Shown: in pieces, positions 21,038 through 36,000 of the stretch | Position numbering within the stretch: the stretch's first letter is position 1 | Layout of the letters: every line of letters begins with the position of its first letter | Assembly (NCBI RefSeq): GCF_037975245.1 | Contig: NC_092571.1 | Location: forward strand, 15,679,917-15,743,916 | Direction of reading: 5' to 3' | Length of the DNA: 64,000 nt | Origin: Apostichopus japonicus | Lineage: Eukaryota; Echinodermata; Holothuroidea; Aspidochirotida; Stichopodidae | Made by a program: the position numbers and the translations under genes | Notes under the pieces: generated by a model | Database searches by the model: none | Seen by the model: only the letters and a program-made list of their open reading frames with translations | What the model was told of the DNA's origin: nothing

Positions 21038-24000
21038 GTAAGCACACAGTCGTTCACATTGTCTTCACTAAGGGCCATTGTATAATTGTTAAAATACTCC
21101 TGATTAAAATATAATACTCGCCACACTTCCCCTCTGCTGCCCCTTTTCATCAATATGTACCAGTTTACACATATTGTTCTTTGTTAATTGTTAGAGTGTA
21201 AAGTGTGAATCACCCACCCACCCCCCCCCCCCCAGCCAACCTCCCTCTTTCATGGAGAATAACAAAAGTACTACCATACTTATCAAGCTGCAGATGCACA
21301 TCCTTAAACCATATTTACTTCTTGTTATGTTCATACTTCCAAATTTCATACATTTTCATTTAATATACTGATTAGCCAATACGAAAGATGTACAGTACTT
21401 TTCATTACATCTGTAAAACTCTAGCATGGTATTTTAATTTACTGTTCAAAGATCAGTTGTTATTTTTAACCTGTCATATCGCACACAAGTTAACTTGATA
21501 AAATTATGTACAAAGCCAAAGGGTATATAAGTGAACTTGTCAACAAACAGGCAATCCTTTTAGTTAATATTGACATTCAGTGACATGTACTCACAAAGGC
21601 AAAACAGCTCATGCTGAGACAATCCATGAACCTCACAGTTCAGGAGTGTGTGACAAGCTGTTTGACCTCATTGACCTCATCATCTTTGACCTTTTACAAT
21701 AATCAATGATAATATAAACATGGAAAGTGATATTTCTTACGTATAAAGGTATGACAGTCTCTGCCAATTTGGCATACGGGTCATTCCGTGTCAAATCTCG
21801 GATGGCCGTTGCTGGACCCTCTCCAAAAATTACCACCATCATTGCATGATTAGAGCACCATGAAATGAGCATATTCTGAAACTTTCAGTTGCATTGCTTC
21901 AAAATTGGCCGAATCATCACACTTTGAAATTCCGCAATTTGTCGCCACCGTGGCATTTTGGCATTTTCTTGTGAGGTCTGATTTCCAGCAATTAAATATC
22001 CTACTATATTTCTATTAAAAAGCCTATAGACTAAATGATATGATCTTGTGGAATTACGTCAACTTAAAAATGCCAAACTATTCAATTTGGTTATTTTTTG
22101 CAAAAAAAAGTGCTATTTTTAGTGATGTTTGTCCAGTCCAAACAATACACAATATTGATTACATGATTTCCTGTAATATATTTGTAAGTTGTGCAGCTAA
22201 GTTGTTATTTCATGCTGCGATTTTGCACGAAGAGGGGTTTTGATGCCAGTTCTTTTTACCAACGTAACCATGTGAGAGCTGTGGTTTTTTTTTAACTAAC
22301 TTGTAAATATGAAGTGCCGACAACTAACCAAACTCAGGGTTGTAGCTTTTCTCAATATTAATTAATGAGGTTGTAAAGTTGCTCTGATGTACAAAAGAGG
22401 TCGTCTCTGACAGCCAATAGCTCAAAACGCGTCGTATTGAAATATCTCTTGGTGAACATAGTTTGGTCAGATCCAGTTCAGTTGGGGCTCTATAAGTCAT
22501 CCAGGAAAGTTCATATGTAGTATTGCTTTAAGCACACTTAAGTGCCAGTTCTCCATTTTCACCCTGGGGGGGGGGGTATCAACAGGGTCAACAGGTTACT
22601 GTATCTCAAATGGTGGAAAAATTGGCTCAAGGGTTCAAAGATTGGCTCAATTGGTCTCAAATTGGCAGTTTTGTGATTTATACCAGGTGACTTGTAGGTT
22701 GTCAGAATATTTCACTGTGCCTTTAACCAATGTCACGTAGATCTCTCAGTCTATAATAATAAAATTTTGAAGGGAGTTCCAAGCTCAAAATTGGTAAAAG
22801 AAAATGTCCTTATTATTCATACAATCTATGTGTCTACAGGATATTTCAGATAGGAATTGAAATAACAATTCCATACTTTAATATACGTACCAGTGAATTA
22901 AATGGTTGATGCTTTTTGCTTTCTGGATCCAACAAATTGTCAATAAAGTATTAATATCTCTTCTCTGTTCTTGATATTCAATCTAAAGACTAATGCAGCT
23001 TTCTTATTACATGGTTTGTCAAAGGCAGACTAAAATTTGACATTTTGCAACATTTTACATTCATAGCGTATCAGTAGCGTGCACAGGATTTCCATGTTGG
23101 GGGGGGGGCAAAAATTCAAACTCTCTCCCCCAACTGATTTTGGTAAGGAACTTTGGTGGAAGTTCCAGAGGCAAAGATTTTATGAAGAACGGGAGCTGCC
23201 CTGGGATAAATGAAGCTTCTCCAAGAATTTGTTTTTGTTAGTGTCAAATGGTGAATTATGAGGCATATTTAGACTATAATTTAGGTCCATATAAGTACTG
23301 TAGCTGCAAAATGCAAGATTGTGCACACTTTAAAGTTCATGGAGGGCCATGAAGTATTTGATAAAGGAGGGATGCAGTTGTGGGTTTATCGAAGCTTACT
23401 CTCGTGTAGCAGGGGGGGGGGTGGTGATCGGGGTTGACAGTTCTCAAGAAAAGAAAAACTTGGAAGTCAAATGGTTCATTCTTTGGTATATTTAGACTAT
23501 AATTAAGATCTATTTAAGTAATTCTAAATGGAAGATTGTGCTATTATAATTCTCAATTCTTCCCAGCTGAATGCAAAAAAACAAACGGCTGATGAACCGA
23601 GGTGCTCTTATGTGATGATCCTGCTAGATGTGTCTGTATACATAAATGTATAAATGTGAAATGTATCTAGTTTGTATATGGCCTGACTTTCGATTCAAGG
23701 GCCTGTTTTTCATTGTTCTGAGGGGCCTAAAGCAGTACATTGAGGACATTTTAGTAACGGGCTGGCCGCCTTAATACTATACCCGATGTACTGTACTGTA
23801 GATTAAAGAATGGAACATCATATGTAGATGAATAATCAATGTGCGCTAAAACAAGGACATGGGGCCACTTTGGATTACTGACTGCACAGGTTCATACCAA
23901 TACCAACCTGTTTGGTTTTGGCGGAATTACTTTACTTTTGCCCCAATAGACTGCAACGGCCTAGCCTCCGCTATTGACCAAATCTAGAGTTAACAACAGT

Positions 24001-27000
24001 ACATCGAGAGACTATGTCTACCAATTTGAAGTGTTTATTTTTCTTTTCTGTAAGCGTGTCATTGTCTATCACCGGTCAGCTTGAAAATAAACAAATGCTT
24101 TAGTCTGTTGTATAAATGGTGCAATAGATGTTTGAAGTCTGGCATACTGTAGGTCAGCTGGTTTCCAAGCCAATGACCAACAAAATGAGCTCAGCCTACC
24201 ATGTGTTCATATACTGTACACGTGTATCGATGCTAGCCTATTAACGGTTGCTGTTGCTATCTATTGAGACTAATAGCAAACTGTCTGAATGAAATTATCT
24301 GAATGAAAATGACAAACAAACAACTTTCATTGACTTCTTAAAGGGATAAAATTCAAATAGGGCCTAACCTGTAGTGAATTTAGTAAGAAGTGACATGAGA
24401 TTATGAAAAAAAAAAAAAATAACAGAAACGTATGAATGGATACATATAATCAATTCTTGTATATTCCAACACATCTTTGAAACTACCTAACAACAACTTT
24501 CAAGTATCCAAATGCTATGTTTAGTTGCTTGGAAATGCGGTAATCAAAAAAAATGAAAAATTTCATTTATGTTTAAAAGTAGAATGGCGTTTCAGACATT
24601 TTAGTGACGTCATAATCAACATAGACAGGGACTTGATGGTTTTGCTGCGCTGCATCAATATTTCATTTCAAATTTCTTTAGTGCAACTAATTAAATTGAT
24701 TCAGGCCTTATAGTCTAGATAACAACTCCCTGGTAGAAGTAAAAGCTTCTTCATATCTGAGAAAACCCAAGAAGGTCAGAACTTGAGAGAAGCCATGTAT
24801 CAAAAATTGATAAATTATTTGAACTGCAGGCAAGATGAGCTTTAACATAAATCTATATTACACCCACCCAATCTTACATTACATCTCATACTTCTCTCCC
24901 TACCCCACCCTCCCCACCTCTGCCTTCATCCAAAACCCTCCTCTAATCTATCCTGACCTCATAGTCGCCCTCTCCCAACCCCAATGTCAATCCACCCAAT
25001 TTCCAATCCCAGCATCCACCTCAGGACTCCAAGCTCTAATTTGGTGTATGCATAACATGCGTCATGAAGGAGTGGTGTGTATCGTAGGCAAGGCCAAGTT
25101 CCATATCTATCAATCATTTCGTTTTGTTCAACTCTTGGATAATAAGGGTTGTTGATACGAATCATATCTTACAAGATGAAAGTACGTATAAAATAAAATA
25201 TATTACGGAAGGTAAATAATCGCACAAGTTCAATGTTTAATCTTAGCGTTTATTGCCAAAATGAAAAGTAAAGTCTCTTTCAGGTTACCTTGGTTCCTTT
25301 TGTTACCCTCCTTTCTTTCCTTTTTCTCCAATTTATTTACAATCATAAATGTTTTATGTAGATTTTAGACAATTGAAAAATGAAAACAATTAATATTGAT
25401 TAGAAACGTTTTAATATAATATGAGAAACCATGAGGGAAATACTGTAAAGAGGTGAAAATGGCCCTTAATTACACAGGAGGAAAAATCAAGAATGGCAAA
25501 AGTTAATAATGATGTCTCGACCTAAAGTACATGTTACCGATTCACGGAAAACATAAATTGTTTGCTATAAGGAGAGAGCGAGAGAGGAAGCTTGACATTG
25601 CCTTTGATCAGGACAATCTTTTGTGGTTGTTCAAACAATACTTCAAATAGATATGAAAATATTGATCATCATTTGATAACAATAATGATGGGACAACAGA
25701 GCTAAATATCATTTTGAAATTATGAAAGGAGGTATCACTAAAATCTGCTGAATAAAATGTCATGTAGCCATGGAAAGCTCGCCTTTGAAGCAGTTGGTTA
25801 CTTTAATCCATTAATTAGAAAGGTACAGTAGGAGGCAACTTTCAAGACACTACATTATCTAATTACATTTATTCTAGATATTGGGTGGACAATGATTAAT
25901 ATTTTGCACCTCTACTCACCCGGATATGCCACTCTCATGCGTTCTCTTGTAAGGACAGTGTTTCGTTTGAATTGTTTGGTGTCAGGTGAAAACTGTTCTA
26001 AGCAGTACTTAAAATGAATAAAATCAGATGATTTCTTAACACTTGTCCTCAAATAGTTTTAATAAGATACCAATGCTTTTGTCAAAGTAAACACAGTAAC
26101 TTTAGAACAATGTAATAACACTTTGTGAGAAGGCTATGCTATGCAACCCTAGCTTACTACTGTCCCTGCGTGTTAACATTTTTCCTAGAACTTTAAGTAC
26201 TGTATCCAATGAAGAAATGTTTTCATAACATTGGTGGTCTTATAAGTGGATTTGTGTTAATTAGTATATGCAATGAACGCAAAACATACATTATAACAGA
26301 CTGAGTAACACATAATAACATTCCTGCAAGATATTTACTATCAATTAAATCCATCTAATTTATAGTGGGGCCCGACTTCCAATTGAAGGACCCGTTTTGA
26401 TTATTCCCAGGGGCCTTAAACAGTACATTGGGGACACTTTACTTACATTACTAGGCTGATCGCCTTAATACTATTTTTGGTCGGCTCGATTGAAGACAAA
26501 AGAATGGGACATCTAGATAATAAGCAATATGCACTAATACAATGTACACAAAGGGCCAGTTTGGTGTACTGTCTGCAAGTTTAGTACCAATAGTTACTTG
26601 TTTGGTTTCAGCGATATTACTTTACCTTGGCCCCGGGGTACCGCACCAGCCTAGCCTGCGCTACTAACCACATCTAGAGTTAGCAACAGGACATTGAGAT
26701 ACGATATCTATCAGTCTGAAGTATATATTTCTCTTTTCGTTAAGCCAGCCATTATCTACTGTATCACCAGCCTGAAACGAAGCAAGTACGTTAGTCTTTT
26801 AGATAAATGGTGAAAAAGATGATTGACATCTGGCGCATACCTGTTCATTTCCAAACTAGTTTGAGACATTTTAGTGACGTCATAATCAATATAGACTGAG
26901 ATATACTTTATATGATGGTATTGCTTCTCTGCATGAAGGTTTCCTTTCAAATTTCTTTAGTGCAACTACTTGAAATTGATGCAGGCCTTAGTCTAAATGA

Positions 27001-30000
27001 CAGCTACCTATTACAGAAGTAAGCACTTCTATATTTCTTAGAATAACTACAATAAGAGAGTCAGAACTTGGTAAAACTGCATATATTTAAATTGTTTTTC
27101 AGATGAGCTCTTAACCCATATCATACCCATTCCCATCTTACATTCCTCTCCCCCACTCCCCATCCCACCTCTGCTTTCTCCAAAAACCCTCCTCTAATCG
27201 ATCCCGACCTTATAGTCACCTTCACCCAAACCCCAATGCCAACCAAATCCAACTTCCAATCCCACACCAGCCTCAAACATGTGTGATTAAGAGGAGGCTT
27301 TTATCCTAGGGCCTACAGCACATTCCATATCTACCATCCATTTTGTTTTTTTATCTTATTCAATTATCATATCATAGAAGGGTTGAAAATGCAAATTCTA
27401 ACCTATGAGATGAAAGTAGATGGAATTCTAAAAACAGCTTGCCTTTGTTTGACTTCGTTTCTACTTTGAAATGAAGCAAATGAACGATTTTGGTAAATAT
27501 GTCATAAACTTATGGAAGGTAAATATATCGTACACATTCAATATTTACTCTCAGCGTTTCGTGGTAAGTCTTGGTTTTGATGACAATAGAAACCTATGCA
27601 GTCATGATGGTCTGTGAGAGTGTATGTGTGGGGTTGTACTGTGTGAATGTGTGTGTGTGTGTGTGGTGCCCAGCTTGTAAACACAATATTTCAAGACAGG
27701 AATCATGGATACCATTTGTACTTGGCATGTAGATGCCCCATATTGAGTAGAAGAACCCTATTGCTTTGGTGGAAGTTAAAGTTCATCTAAGATCACCAGA
27801 GGTCAAACTGTGGAAACCTTGTAAAGACAGTATCTCAAGTTAGGAAGCATGGGAACTTTTCATACTTGTCATGTGGATGCATTAAAGCAAGTAGAAGAAT
27901 CCTATTGTTTTTGGTGGAGGGCAAAGGTCATATGAGATCACCAGAGGTCAAATTGTGTGAACCTTGTAAACACGATATCTCAAGAAGGAAAGCTTGGATC
28001 AATCTCGTATTGCGTGTGAAGGAGTACCACATTAAGTTCAAGTAAAGACAATAACTCAAGGAGGGAAGGTTGGACGAATCTCATATTTAGTATGTAGTTG
28101 GTACGCGTTCAGTACAAAATTTGATTGAGGTCAAAGGTCATTTGGAGTCACGAGACTCCAAATTGTGGAACCTTGTTTTATAAGCAATGGTCTCTCCCAA
28201 TGTGCGTTACGCCTCATACTAATAGGAGGCTATGGGCAAATGGAGATGATCCTATGGGCATCCGTAGAATCTAAAACAGAAAGCTCGACCAAATTTGCAT
28301 TGGCTTCAAGGTGCCGCTTGGAAGCCTTATTTTGAGTGCAAAAATGGTGTACTTTGCAGTACAGCGGTTCTATTGGACGTTTTTCGTCGTATTTATTTCA
28401 GGTTGGATGTAGTTTCGTTTTCACCAGGCAGCGTTTATGAAACTAACAGTTCGTCTAGTTAGATTTTTTACTATGACCAATTCGAAATAATTGTGTAAAA
28501 CGGTATTAGTTTGGTAGTGAGTTCACAAGCTTTTGTCTGGATCGGCTGTTGATCGCAATTTGTGTAGTCTCTTCCACCAATTTCAGCATAGCTATGCCTT
28601 AAAAGTAACGTTCAACTTTCCTCACATTTATGATTATGGGACAACTTGAACAAACCTGGGTAGGCCTGTGAGCAATTTCTTGTTGTCTAGGCCAGCAACG
28701 GTTGGGTAGAGTAGGGTTCGTTTACACAACAACGTGAAGAATACGAGTCAGAATACCAATACACTTAAGATGGCAAAACATCTCCTTCATTATTTCTTAA
28801 GGCAATTTTCCTACTGGCTATCAGTCATAATTCGCAAATTATAGAACAATTTAAGGAGTTTCGAGACAAGTTTGCTGTTGTTACTGCTAGGAATTTTGGA
28901 AGAGAGATGCTCTTACAACCTCAGATTATCATTGCGTAAAAGATCGCTTTGATTTAGGCAGTAAAATGGAGTAATAGCGATATTTTTCGCGCATCAATCT
29001 GCAGCTAAAAGACATATAAATAATTAGGAAAATGTACGAAGTCGCTGCTCTACTTGAGCAGCGGTTCAAAGTAGCAGTGAGGTACTGTATATGCATAGGA
29101 CTCCCGCACACCTAGTTTCTGTATTGTACATGCCTAGTAAAGTAGAGGAGCCCTTATGTAACAGAAGCCAAGCTATCTTCGTAGGTATTTTTACAGATGT
29201 TTTATTTTTAATTTTTTGAGACACTACAGTAGGCCTAGCTGCTTATTTATGATTTATGATTGTTCAACACTTACTTTTGGTGGAAAAAGTTTTAATTTCG
29301 TACTGCAAAGAAACATGACTTTCTAATGCGCAATTACGTAGCACCATGCATCTGCCTAACTGCCTAAGATTTGTTCATAGAAAGTATTGATGTTGCAGAT
29401 CTGTACTTTGGAGACTTGACCAACAATCATAGGCCTAGTGGCGAGTGGAATTTGGCGAGTAGATTTTTAGTCACCGTCTCCAAATAGCGAGTATTTAAAA
29501 TATATTTGTCGAGGCCTGAAAACCTTCACAGCATGATTTCTCATGGAAGAAATCATGGATACTTTTCATACATGGTATATGGATTTGCCATATTGAGTAC
29601 AAGAATCCTATTGCTTGTGAGGTCAAATCTCCAATAGGTCACCAGAGGTCAAACCTTTTACATGATATGTAACGATGGAAATCGTGGATACCTCTAATAC
29701 TTTGTGTGTGGATTCATAACATTAAGTACAGGACCCCTATTGTTTTTGATGGAGGTGTGTATAGCCACGTACAGTAGACTGACCTGTGTTATCATGCCAT
29801 AGTGTCATTGTAACAGCTAGTTCTGGTTATACTAACAAGCAGAAGTCTAGTGCATTGAAGTCATTGAAACCTCAATGCATTTTGCATTCTGGTTTCCTTT
29901 TGTTTCCATTTCTTTACAATCTTTGGAAGATGAAAATGTAAACAATCGACGAAATATCAATTAAAAACGTTTTAAGATAGTACTGTATGAGACACAATGA

Positions 30001-33000
30001 GGGGAATAAAGAGGTGAAAATGGCACCATACTGTAATTATACGTGAGGAGGGAAATTGATTTAATGACAATTGACAAAAGTGAATCATGTCTTAATATAT
30101 GTAAAACATGCTACTTTTCCTTGGAAAGAAACAAGTTTGTTATAATGAGAGAGAGTGAGCTTGCTTGAAATAGCTTTTAGTAGAGACAGTTTTATTGCAT
30201 TGTTCAAACAATACCTCAAATAGATAGGAAAATAATGATTATCGTTTGATGACAAGAGTGATGTTATATTTATGCAAATAAAACAAGTTTTGAAAGGAAA
30301 CGTCTTCCCTCTCCTCTCATCCCTTTTCTTATCTTCCTTTTCAAGCTTGCCCCATTGCCCCCAAAGCTGGTGCAATAACCACCAACACCAAAGCTGACAC
30401 CCCCACCCCCAAAGCTGGAGCAACCACCATCAAAGCTGGAGCAACCACCACCGGAGCTGGAGCAACCACCACCAAAGCTGGAGCAACCACCACCAAAGCT
30501 GGAGCAACCACCACCAAAGCTGGAGCAACCACCACCAAAGCTGGAGCAACCACCACCAAAGCTGGAGCAACCACCACCAAAGCTGAAGCAACCACAACCA
30601 AAGCTGAAGCAACCACAACCAACTATAATGGAGCATGCTCGGTAAACCTTTAGTGTTGGCCTAATTAAATATCAAGTTATAAAACTGTTCTAGAAAATTT
30701 AACATGAAAGTCATTCGGACAACCTCCTATAGTCCTTTCTTCTGCTTACACCTTCTGCTGGCTGTTTATCGACACCAAAAAATATAGAAAATTGATAGTT
30801 TTGTTTTAAAAGTAAAAATTAACAATTCAATTGTGCATCTATTTATACAGCATCACCTAATATTCCAGAAACAACAAATTCTGTTTTTCTAGTAATATTA
30901 AAATTCTTGTGTAAACTTGGAAGTATCTGCAATAATGCCTGTTGTAAACCGAAAGGTATTTATCAAGTCATTTCACCAATAATGTACTATTTACAATCAC
31001 CTACATATCGCTACAATTGTGTACACAGTTAGTGTCTAGTATAACCTTACCCGTAACCTATATGTACTGTATGACAGAACATAATTAAAACGAACAAAAC
31101 TCCAACAGTAAACAGTTGATTTTCATGCTTTCAACAAATTGTTCAACACATTTTTTCCTGGTAATAGTTTAGTAGACGTGATGGTAATAGTAGCTCCTTT
31201 ACTTCCTCAGATGGTGAAAGGAGTAGTAAATAAACTAAAACTGAAATCCAATCATTGTACCTAATGTGATCAATATGTTAGTAACAAAATCAAGCAAGTA
31301 AAACTTCAAACATTTGCTGCATTGCTCTCTTTGCGAGTTCCTATTCCTCTAATTCTCATACCTCATCTTGTCTACTTATCCCTTATGTTTTCAGTGAATT
31401 AATATCTCCATTATCATAAATCGCAAACTTAGTGTTTTCTTCGTTTTAATTCCAGAGTATGAGCATTATTGATGGTAGCCTGACAAACTGTAGAGCAATC
31501 TACACAGCTGGGTGCATGATGAGTGGCATATACAAAATCACACCTAATGGTTGGACTGAAGAACCTTTTGAAGCTTATTGCAATATGGAACCTCTTACTG
31601 TTCCAAACTTGAACTCATGCTACGGACGTGGCTGGACTGTAAGTAAATAGAAGGTTTACTACCATTGTTATTTACTGTACCCTGAACTCCATCTATACTA
31701 TCTTGTACAGGGAAGAACTCTGTGGGTTAGGAAGGTGTTGAAATGCCAACATCTCAACCGGCAAGCTGGGAGGGAAGTTAAAGGTATAGTATAGCTAGCA
31801 ACTTTGCATTCGGCTATAAATCCTGCGATTCCGTCAAAAGTATGGAGCATGACCTAAACTAACATCGCGATTCATCTAACGCGCGTTCCCTTTACATCAA
31901 TATTTCTTACTTACATTGAGCGATACTCTACTAGTTATCAGTATTTTTCCATTATATACATATTTCCATTCGATTCCTAATCATGTACCGCACAAAACAT
32001 ATTTTGTATATTATATTCAAATGTAAAGCGGAAATGGAATTGTTTCTTTCATCACTTGAATTAAAATTTGACTAAAAGGCTAATGAACTGCATTGGTATG
32101 AGAATTTGATAATGAATCTAGGATATCAAGAATAGTTCATGACATCTAAAGGTTGATTTGCTCTTTCTTTGTTGAAAACCTTGCCACCAGATTGAATTTG
32201 TGAGCAACAGGCTCAGATAATGTTTACAACTCATGACAAATTTGTCAAGCAGAAATGATGTTGAATGTCGTCAAATGTTGCTCTGTTGTTCACATGAAAT
32301 CGGGAGGGATATTTAAGGTATAAACTAGCTAGCTGCTTTTGCATTCGGTTAACAAATTACTGCGATTTCTTCAATTGTTTGGAGAAAGAAGGTTTAGTAA
32401 GGGTGCTCTGTTGTTCACTTGCAAATAAAAACACATTTTTGGTTGAGATAATTGTAAACAATTATAAAAACAATGGCTTAACTTTAAAATGTTGGGCCTG
32501 AACTGAGGAGCCGACGTTATCAACCATTTAGCATTAAAGGAGCATTGCAGACGTGAAAAATTTTAAAGCTGAATTTCTAGAAAACCTAACAGCTATACAA
32601 ACACTACGGAGCACCCAAGGTAACATTGTTGTTGGACTATGACATATCAACACTAAAGTCATGCCACAAGTCATGCCTTAAATGATTGATAATTAGCTCT
32701 ATGGCTGTTGGTGTATCGTCATGAACATATCTCGCATGCTAATTTCATGAAACATCTTTAAGGAGTCTGGTGAATAAGTAGATAGTTTCAATAAAGGCGT
32801 GGATCCAGGGAATATAGGGTTCACTATACCCAACTACTTATACATTTCCAAACCAACACAAAATAAATATTTAAAGGTAGTCATTAAGAAAACCTTGCAT
32901 GTTTACATAATTTATAGCCTAAATATGCCTGGAAATGCACCATACTACATCTAATATTTGACTTTGTTCTCAGAGGAAGGAGCCACACCCCTAACATGGG

Positions 33001-36000
33001 GGTTGGCTTCAAGGACCCCAGAACCACACCCTCCTTTGTAAAATCTTACATCCCCCGCGCAATAAACAGTGAATGTCTACGTATATTTAATCTTTGACCT
33101 TTAACCATTTTTGCTTCTTTTCGTATTGTAATCCTTCAATTTGTTCTTGTTTGTTTGTTTTTTGCAAAGGTTTTTCAGCGTCGTGTGAACGGTTCTGTCG
33201 ATTTCAATCGTAACTGGGCCAGCTATAAAGATGGGTTTGGACAGCTGGATCATGAGTTTTGGCTTGGAAATGAAAAGTTGCTCTACCTGACAAAGGAGGA
33301 CCGCAAACACAGACTTCGGATCGATCTTGTGAGCAACAGTGGGACTACATACCACGCTTGTTATAGGATATTTCACATCAAGGAAGAGGGGGGAATGTAC
33401 GAGTTGCATGCGTCTGGATTTCGTGACAACAGCAGTAAGTAGACAAACACAATTGTGTTTGCAAATGCATCGTGATTCCGTTCGTTTCTAGACGTGAGTG
33501 TTAAATATTGGCCTGAGGTTTATGAGTTCAAGCAGTAATAGTTCTCTTGCTGTTTGCTGTCTGCAGGTGAAAATTTGTGTGATCTTATGTAAACTTTCCC
33601 CTTAAGTTAAGGGTGTGATGATTTGTATTGCTTTTGCTAATTTGTTAAAGGAGACAAAGTCCACTGTGATCATTGGTCGATGTGATAGAGAAATCTGTGT
33701 AAACAACTTCCCTCTAAAAGCTAAGAAAAAGCTTAGTCCATCATTGGAAGATATCAAGGCTGAAGACTTGAGCAAGTCTAAATATGACATCATCACACCA
33801 CATGTGTTTCAACTTTTAATGATTTTCTTTACTTAGTACAATACTTATTTTCTGTAACAGAGATGGATTTTGCAAATGCTGACGCTATAAAATTGAAGTT
33901 AATACGAGATAATGATGACAGCCGTTTCAGTGGGAATGTAAGGCTTATTTTTAATAGTTCCAGGTATAAGTTGGTAACGGTAAGCCGGGCCTTACACTAG
34001 TAACGTTAAGCCGAGAGTAAACATGAAAGTCTTCATAAATAGTCTTCAAAAGCGGATATTTGATTAATAAGTTCCTTTTGATTAACTCTTGGTATTTAAA
34101 CTCAATGATGATTATAACTATAACTTGGGATGATTAAAATACACAAGCATAAATGCTGATTATAAATATAAATTACGGAGCCCTATGTTATACGTCTGTA
34201 GGCTTCGGGAGATAAACTTAACTCCCGATATGTCTTTAGGAGACACTTTAACCCCCGATTCCAAAATAACAAATTACTACGCGATTTTGGGGTCACATGG
34301 GCATCAGTAATGTCTAGAGAAGCTGACGTGGGGAGGGAAGACTAAGAGGGGGAGCATCGTGATTGGGGCAAATCCCCTGATACCCCCTTCCTTTATGCGG
34401 CCACTGCTTATCTGGAGTGGAGCATCTTGTACGTTATCAACATTGATGAAGAGAATGCTAGCAATAGAGTTAAGGGATTCAATATGGAAAATATAAAAAG
34501 CAAACAAATAAAATTGAGAATAAAAAGAAAAAAATCATGAAAAAGATTCTACTATATGAGATCTTGGAATTTTTTGCAACCTCTAAATTTTGTTTACATC
34601 AAAATAAATGGTTTATGAACTCTATGATATATAAGTCAGAAACTGTACATACAGTATATAGGATTGTTCTATCGTTCTGTTGCTATGAAGCATGATTGCC
34701 AAAAAAATGTAAAATGTGAAGAAAATGTGATAGTTAGTTTGGGAAACACTACCCATTATCGAAAGGTAAGAAATTTTGGGAGGCCGGAGTGGTTCTGCTA
34801 TAAATATGAGCATGTCGTGCAGTGTGATTATGATTGTAGTTGCAATCAAAATAGAAGAGGGTGGGTTGTGATGATTTATCGGACAGTCAGTTACCACTAA
34901 CACCGAATGCCGTATCTGCAATGGCATCACCAGAATTTCCAGAAAGTGCAAGGGGGGGGGGGGGAGTAGATGACGAGCATAAGTTTTCCTTTTCTCATTT
35001 TTCTGTCTTTTTTTTAGGGGGGGGTGGGAGGGGCTTGAAAATTTTGGATGTGCAAAACTGCAACTGTATAAAGTAAACATCAAAGGCCAAATATAGGGCA
35101 CTTGAGCATCAGCTTTGTCATGATTTGAGCCATGAGAGTATGAGAAGGACAATGTCATTATTGTTAGAATCGTAACAAATGCAGGAGCTATTTTGGATTG
35201 TATGGAAACGAGCCAAACAACATTACTCCACATATGGCAATACAGTTAGTGGTTATTTTTCTTCATCTTCTCTTCTTCATCTATTTGTTTGCTGAGCTAC
35301 TTTTACACATTTTGAAATATCTGTATTTCCTTTGAGCCAATCTGTAGTTATTGGCAAGCAATTGTGAATATTTATATAGTGATATCAACATATTCAGAGA
35401 TGTTAATGGAAGTAGCTGCAGTATCGTTGACAGCATATGTAATTACTCCATTGACATTCAAAATGTTGTTATTATTTGCAGGTTCCAGTGCTAGTACCTC
35501 TTTAAGTTTAATTGTTTTGACAAAAATGTCGCTGATTGTTCATTCCGTTCCTTTTCTATTTCTCTATAATATTGTAATAATTTTAGAATGTTCATATTAG
35601 GACTGAATTTGTCGAAAGCAATTTCATGCAAGTAAATGTAAAACTTGTTCCAAGCTGAACTTTGAGAAAGTATTTTCATTATTCTTAGTGTTAAATAATA
35701 ACAAGCATATGGGCAATATGGAATTTAATTATTAAGATGGTGGGGACTGAATATTTTACGGAAATTAACCAAACAACATTTTACCTAATTAATATAAGCT
35801 ATGACAACGTAGTGTTTACTTTTTCTCAATCTATCCATTTGCACGTTCTGAAAAAGTTGTATGCATTTCAGCCAATCCGTGAAATTATTGTGAATAATTT
35901 GGTCAAATAAATATCTTTGTGAAATAAAGAGCACTCCAGAGGCTAAATATCATTTGTGAACAATAAATCAGAGATGCTAATGCAGGTATCTACCATAGAT

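Noticed and set aside
24835-25155. 106-codon plus-strand frame in intron 1
   Set aside because: Lies in the duplicated intron block; the second copy near 27,105-27,400 does not keep the frame and nothing resembles a known domain.
30341-30636. Minus-strand Val/Ala- and Leu/Trp-rich repeat frames
   Set aside because: Complement of the Thr-rich linker exon, which has an acceptor, a donor and matching phases on the plus strand.
33615-33836. 73-codon plus-strand frame as an extra exon of fibrinogen gene B
   Set aside because: The aligned copy A sequence is disrupted, no splice sites match, and it would interrupt the fibrinogen domain.
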